A DNA stretch of 36,178 nucleotides from positions 1 to 36,178 of the forward strand of contig CAZXDS010000005.1 in assembly GCA_964639525.1 (NCBI GenBank). Reading direction: 5' to 3'. This document shows positions 32,863 to 36,178 of the stretch, piece after piece (the first letter of the stretch is position 1; the number at the start of each line of letters is the position of its first letter). The position numbers were made by a program, and so were the translations under genes. The stretch comes from CAZXDS01 sp964639525. Lineage in GTDB: Bacteria > Bacteroidota > Ignavibacteria > Ignavibacteriales > Melioribacteraceae. The notes beneath the pieces were generated by a model. The model ran no database searches. It saw only the letters and a program-made list of their open reading frames with translations, and had not been told where the DNA came from.

Positions 32863-34185
32863 TTATCCGATACCAAGCGTTTTCATTTTTCGCCAAAGTG
32901 TAGTTCTATCAATTCCAAGCTTTTTTGCAACTTTTGTTTTATTCCACCGGAATTCATTCAATAGCTCTACTATTTCATTGTTACCAATTTTATCTGATAG
33001 CCTAATGTTTTGTTCATCGCTGCATTTCATTTTAATTCTTAGTGGTTGAGGAAGACGGCAGGCGCAAATCTCTTCGTTGTTCTTTGTTCTAATTACAGCA
33101 TATTCGATTATATTTTCCAGCTCTCTCACGTTCCCCGGATATCTCCACTTGTGCAGTAATTCCAAACTTTTATCATCAATTCCTGTAATATTTCTATTGT
33201 AGTATAGAGAATATTTTTTAATAAAATTATTAATCATTATACTAATGTCTTCTTCCCTGCTTTTTAGAGGTGGTAATTCGATGTGCACAACATTAAGTCT
33301 ATAAAATAAATCCTCTCTGAATATCCCATCAGAAATAGCTGTTATGAGGTCTCTATTAGTTGCTGCAATTATCCTTACATTTGATTTTCGTTGTTTAGAA
33401 TCACCAAGTCTTTCAAATGTTCCTTCTTGTAAAAATCGTAAAAATTGTGGTTGAGCTTCAAGTGGCAGATCACCTATTTCATCAAGAAAGATTGTTCCGC
33501 CATCCGCCAATTCAAATCTGCCTATTCTATCTTCCCTAGCATCGGTAAAAGCTCCTTTCACATGTCCAAATAATTCACTGGAAATCAGATTTGACGGTAT
33601 TGCTGAACAATTAATTTTTATATACGTTTTGTCTTTTCTTAAACTTGTTTTTTGAATTGCATTAGCTATCAGTTCCTTTCCGGTTCCGGTTGCACCCGAG
33701 ATTAATACAGCAACATTTGTATCCGAAATTTCTTCAACCAATTCGAATATTTTTCTCATTGTTTTACTTTTACCAATAATGCCGTAGTAAGTATTTTTGC
33801 TTTTCAGCACATTTTCAAATTTCTTTAATCTTGATATATCTCTGAAAGAGATTACGCCACCAGTTGGCTTACCTTGTTCATCTCTTAATACTGCAGCATT
33901 CAACTTTATTGGTATATTATTATCCTCATTACATTTTAGTACTGTTTCTCTGTCATAAATATTATTGCCGGTTTTGATAACACTTACAATTGGGCAATTA
34001 GTCTCACAAAATTCTGATTCAAAAAAGTGCTTACAGTAAGTTCCAATCGCTTCATCTTTCTTAAATCCGGTAATTCTTTTAGCTGCCTCATTAATAAAAG
34101 TGATTTTAAACTTTTTATCAATAGTTACAACCGCTTCTGCAATGGAATCAAGTATTGTATTAGTATTTTTATTTTCTAAATCCAT
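32863..34185 (-). CDS. Sigma-54-dependent transcriptional activator: PAS, AAA+, Fis-type HTH
   Basis: A 440-residue NtrC-class activator without receiver domain. PAS (about 8-120) contains three cysteines (Cys51, Cys60, Cys64 in FCETNCP). The AAA+ domain has Walker A GATGTGKE (164-171), Walker B FLDEIGDL (Asp235, Glu236) and the sigma-54 contact loop as GAFTDA (211-216) instead of the more usual GAFTGA. The C-terminal Fis-type helix-turn-helix is NKTKVAKKLGIDRTTLWRKM. The PAS domain presumably senses a ligand or redox state directly. It starts 4 bases after ccdA and is followed by palindromes and a sigma-54 promoter, its likely targets. Confidence 0.95.
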   Translation of the reverse strand: MDLENKNTNTILDSIAEAVVTIDKKFKITFINEAAKRITGFKKDEAIGTYCKHFFESEFCETNCPIVSVIKTGNNIYDRETVLKCNEDNNIPIKLNAAVLRDEQGKPTGGVISFRDISRLKKFENVLKSKNTYYGIIGKSKTMRKIFELVEEISDTNVAVLISGATGTGKELIANAIQKTSLRKDKTYIKINCSAIPSNLISSELFGHVKGAFTDAREDRIGRFELADGGTIFLDEIGDLPLEAQPQFLRFLQEGTFERLGDSKQRKSNVRIIAATNRDLITAISDGIFREDLFYRLNVVHIELPPLKSREEDISIMINNFIKKYSLYYNRNITGIDDKSLELLHKWRYPGNVRELENIIEYAVIRTKNNEEICACRLPQPLRIKMKCSDEQNIRLSDKIGNNEIVELLNEFRWNKTKVAKKLGIDRTTLWRKMKTLGIG

Positions 34186-34189
34186 AATC

Positions 34190-34888
34190 TTAATAATTAA
34201 ATATTAAATAAAATCCTCCGAGAATTACAAGAATTCCGGAAATACGTTTAATCAAAAGAATAGTTTTTGAATCTTCCGACCAATTCAGATACTTCTGTAC
34301 TTTTCCGGTTAATGTTCCTGCAACAACAATAACTGAACAATGGCCCAATCCAAAGGCTAAAAGAAATAGCATCGCAAGCAAATAATTTGTTTGAGCCGTT
34401 TGAAAAACTATTCCCAATACCGGAGCCATATAAGCAAAAGTGCATGGGCCCAAAGCAATTCCAAATAACAAACCTAATATAAATGCGGCAAAAATGCCTT
34501 TCGATTTTGTTGGTCTCAAACCAAATGAATTCCAATCAATTTTAATTACATCCAATAGATAAAGACCGACAATGAAAAATATTACTGCAACAAAATAGTT
34601 TCCATATAGTCCAACATCGCCCATCAATCTACCGAGTGAAGCTGTAACAATTCCAATTGCAGCAATAGTTAGCAAAATACCGATTGAGAAAACAAGTGAA
34701 ATGTTAAATGTTCTTTTTACTGACACTTTGCCTTGCGAGGTTATATATCCTACAATTAAAGGCACGCTGGTTAGATGACATGGAGAAAGAAGTATGGAAA
34801 AAATTCCCCAAGCAAACGATGCCAAAACCGCAAGCCATATTGTTCCAGTCATTGCGTTGTAAAGAGTAGTGAACAAGGATTCGATCAT
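34190..34888 (-). CDS. ccdA: CcdA-type cytochrome c biogenesis / thiol-transport membrane protein
   Basis: A 232-residue protein with about six membrane segments, equivalent to the membrane domain of DsbD. The redox cysteines are in LLSPCHLTSVPLIVGYI (Cys37) and LGPCTFAYMAPVLG (Cys149). Such proteins pass electrons from cytoplasmic thioredoxin to envelope thioredoxin-like partners for haem c attachment or disulfide reduction. The thioredoxin lipoprotein across the gap is a natural partner, but the real distance is unknown. It is 4 bases from the sigma-54 activator gene. Confidence 0.9.
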   Translation of the reverse strand: MIESLFTTLYNAMTGTIWLAVLASFAWGIFSILLSPCHLTSVPLIVGYITSQGKVSVKRTFNISLVFSIGILLTIAAIGIVTASLGRLMGDVGLYGNYFVAVIFFIVGLYLLDVIKIDWNSFGLRPTKSKGIFAAFILGLLFGIALGPCTFAYMAPVLGIVFQTAQTNYLLAMLFLLAFGLGHCSVIVVAGTLTGKVQKYLNWSEDSKTILLIKRISGILVILGGFYLIFNY

Positions 34889-34918
34889 TCAAATTTATAA
34901 TTTAATTTCTAAATATTA

Positions 34919-34957
34919 GATTCCCACTTAGTCCGCTGTGGCGGAATGCGGGAATGA
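34919..34957. repeat. Dispersed palindromic repeat at the edge of the assembly gap
   Basis: The sequence has imperfect inverted arms: attccca... against ...gcgggaat, and tccgc against gcgga, with a short centre. It runs straight into the N block. Its GC content is well above the surroundings. A multicopy repeat would explain why the assembly broke here. Confidence 0.6.
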
Positions 34958-35057
34958 NNNNNNNNNNNNNNNNNNNNNNNNNNNNNNNNNNNNNNNNNNN
35001 NNNNNNNNNNNNNNNNNNNNNNNNNNNNNNNNNNNNNNNNNNNNNNNNNNNNNNNNN
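34958..35057. other. Scaffold gap of 100 N
   Basis: Exactly 100 undetermined bases, a conventional placeholder, so the true length is unknown. The ccdA side and the thioredoxin side should not be assumed to be adjacent. Confidence 0.98.
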
Positions 35058-35065
35058 GGTATCCA

Positions 35066-35470
35066 TTAGTTTATTGCTGTTAAGCCTTTGCTTGTTAAAA
35101 TTTTATTAATCGCGGTTTCAGGGAAAAATCCTTCATGCCTGAAAAACTCATTTCCATTTTCATCAAGAAATACTTGAGTTGGAATTAATTTTATCTTATA
35201 CTCCATTGCATAATGTTTCTCTTCCGGTTTCCATACATCATAAAATACAACATTTATTTGATCGCCATATTTTTTCTCGACTGCTTTCATAACCGGCTGC
35301 ATCTGCTTACATGGAATACAATTAACAGAGCCCAATTCAACAAAGGTTACTTTAGCATTTGAAGAAATATCGTTCTTCTTGTTTTCAATATTTTCATGTG
35401 TATTACAACTTGTAATAAACAGCAATGAAATAGTTACTAAGACAATTAAATATTCTTTTTTGTTAATCAT
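35066..35470 (-). CDS. Thioredoxin-fold lipoprotein
   Basis: From the ATG at 35470 the product has 134 residues. It begins with KKEYLIVLVTISLLFITSC, a lipoprotein signal with the lipobox Cys at residue 22. The thioredoxin domain has GSVNCIPCKQM (CxxC at 51-54) and the cis-proline region IPTQVFLDENG. It is likely anchored in the envelope, reducing disulfides with electrons from CcdA or DsbD. The ATG at 35470 is chosen because GGAG, encoded by the last codons of the upstream gene, sits 6 bases before it; an in-frame ATG also occurs at 35482. Confidence 0.88.
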   Translation of the reverse strand: MINKKEYLIVLVTISLLFITSCNTHENIENKKNDISSNAKVTFVELGSVNCIPCKQMQPVMKAVEKKYGDQINVVFYDVWKPEEKHYAMEYKIKLIPTQVFLDENGNEFFRHEGFFPETAINKILTSKGLTAIN

Positions 35471-35471
35471 T

Positions 35472-35708
35472 TTATTCTCCATTCAGCCATTTAAGTAGTT
35501 GAGGTTCTTTGGGAATAATTCCAAAACTCTTTACTTCACCATCAATAACTAACCCCGGAGTCATCATAATTCCGGCGTCGAGCATTTCGTTCAAATCATC
35601 AACATACTGAACATCAACATCAAGATTATGTTGTTCAACAATTTCTCTTACTTTTCTATCAAGGTTTTTACATTTGGTACATCCAGTACCTAAGATTTTT
35701 GCAATCAT
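35472..35708 (-). CDS. Small thioredoxin-like redox protein (CxxC, TM0996/MTH895 type)
   Basis: A 78-residue thioredoxin-fold protein with CTKC at Cys10-Cys13 (GTGCTKCKNL), a short YVDDLNEM region and the cis-proline segment MMTPGLVIDGEV. Members of this group often sit beside CcdA or membrane permeases in metal or arsenic loci and act as thiol carriers. Its stop is one base from the ATG of the thioredoxin lipoprotein gene, so the two are translated together. It lacks a signal peptide and is therefore cytoplasmic. Confidence 0.9.
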   Translation of the reverse strand: MIAKILGTGCTKCKNLDRKVREIVEQHNLDVDVQYVDDLNEMLDAGIMMTPGLVIDGEVKSFGIIPKEPQLLKWLNGE

Positions 35709-35730
35709 AATTTTCCTCTATTTCTTTACT

Positions 35731-35787
35731 ATGAGAGAGCGGAAGCAAGCTAATTCTAAAATTGGTTTTACTATTCCGCCCTCTCAT
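35731..35787. repeat. Inverted repeat between the FmdE-like and redox genes
   Basis: atgagagagcggaa (35731-35744) and ttccgccctctcat (35774-35787) are 14-base inverted arms with one mismatch and a 29-base centre. It lies in the 93-base gap between the two genes. There is no T-tract on either side. It could be a processing stem or one of the dispersed palindromes. Confidence 0.5.
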
Positions 35788-35801
35788 CAAATTACAATGA
35801 A

Positions 35802-36178
35802 TTAATATCCTGAGCAAGGGATACAAACGTTTTGCCCGTTTTTTTGCCTTAAATATCTTTCAAAAACATATTCGCCGCACACATCACATTTTGCTTTATT
35901 GAATGCTCCTTTTACGGGTGTCCATTTAAAATCGGGCAACATTTCAATTTTGAACAATTCTTCGTTAGTTGCGTTTAAAACTTTATCAATAATTTCACCG
36001 GATACTTCCGCCGGAATATCCGACGGTTCAACTCCTTTTTTTCTATAAACAAAAAATTCAAATCCACTAAGACTATCGGCAAATTCGTTTATCAAAGCAA
36101 TGCGGACTCCTCCCTTGCCCGCGTAATAAAATGTAGCGGCAACTTTACCGTAAAACATTTTTTCAATCATTCCTTTAC
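35802..36178 (-). CDS. FmdE-like protein, C-terminal part (gene continues beyond the window)
   Basis: The visible 124 codons end in a zinc-ribbon-like pattern CDVCGE...CIPC, characteristic of FmdE-family proteins (named after a formylmethanofuran dehydrogenase operon gene). Upstream the frame stays open to the window edge; KGMIEKMFYGK resembles the internal GKGN...GK stretch of the family, so the in-frame ATG at 36170 is probably not the true start and the N-terminal conserved Cys/His region is missing. FmdE proteins are linked to molybdopterin or metal handling, but their exact function is not established. Confidence 0.78.
   Translation of the reverse strand, partial: KGMIEKMFYGKVAATFYYAGKGGVRIALINEFADSLSGFEFFVYRKKGVEPSDIPAEVSGEIIDKVLNATNEELFKIEMLPDFKWTPVKGAFNKAKCDVCGEYVFERYLRQKNGQNVCIPCSGY

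Noticed and set aside
34958..35057. Treating ccdA and the thioredoxin lipoprotein as one continuous operon
   Set aside because: The 100 N placeholder has unknown true length and a dispersed repeat abuts it.
36151..36170. ATG at 36170 as the real start of the FmdE-like gene
   Set aside because: The frame is open upstream to the window end and the adjacent residues fit the interior of the family, so the gene is cut by the window edge.

Overview
The window (about 36.2 kb, strongly AT-rich, one 100-N scaffold gap) most likely comes from the Ignavibacteria/Chlorobi side of the Bacteroidota. Support: a C-terminal type IX secretion sorting domain on a multihaem protein, a two-subunit 2-oxoacid:ferredoxin oxidoreductase of the gamma-alpha fusion type, a propionyl/acetyl-CoA-type carboxyltransferase away from accB-accC, low GC, and many short palindromic intergenic repeats. 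Genus cannot be read from the sequence. Nearly all genes are on the minus strand; the exceptions are a three-gene sensory block (7426-14865) and two decayed transposases.

Layout, left to right. 1-650: a broken IS256-family transposase flanked and interrupted by small palindromes. 660-3405 (-): an AlaX-like editing domain, an NAD(P)-binding SDR-like protein and an acyl-CoA carboxylase carboxyltransferase. 3624-5044 (-): an ABC-type permease and ATPase pair whose ATPase has lost almost every nucleotide-contact motif. 5129-7033 (-): an MBL-fold hydrolase and aroC. 7426-14865 (+): a 1491-residue membrane GAF/PAS histidine kinase, a small Rcp1-like receiver and a receiver-PAS-PAS-kinase, with a repeat-packed 0.6 kb gap between the first two. 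15016-23459 (-): a housekeeping run nrnA-pepA-dapF-ABM-PHP-TPR-efp-accB-accC-gcvH. 23585-29995 (-): korA-korB closed by a clear terminator, dsbD and nadE. 29996-31085: an insertion-sequence graveyard with IS30- and IS4-like remnants. 31086-34888 (-): ccdA, a sigma-54 activator, and, behind a well-formed sigma-54 promoter and paired palindromes, a TPR gene and a split-Soret-type cytochrome. 35066-36178 (-): after the gap, a thioredoxin lipoprotein, a CxxC mini-thioredoxin and the 3' part of an FmdE-like gene.

How the genes fit together. accB, accC and the distant carboxyltransferase can form a biotin-dependent acyl-CoA carboxylase. KorAB points to ferredoxin-linked 2-oxoacid metabolism. DsbD, CcdA, the thioredoxin lipoprotein and the CxxC mini-protein form an envelope thiol-reduction theme beside the c-type cytochrome, whose haem attachment needs reduced cysteines. 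The most original signals are the inferred sigma-54 circuit controlling the TPR/cytochrome pair, the Tat-like plus T9SS architecture of that cytochrome, the degenerate ABC ATPase that nevertheless keeps an intact reading frame, and a family of composite palindromic elements that recurs across the window.
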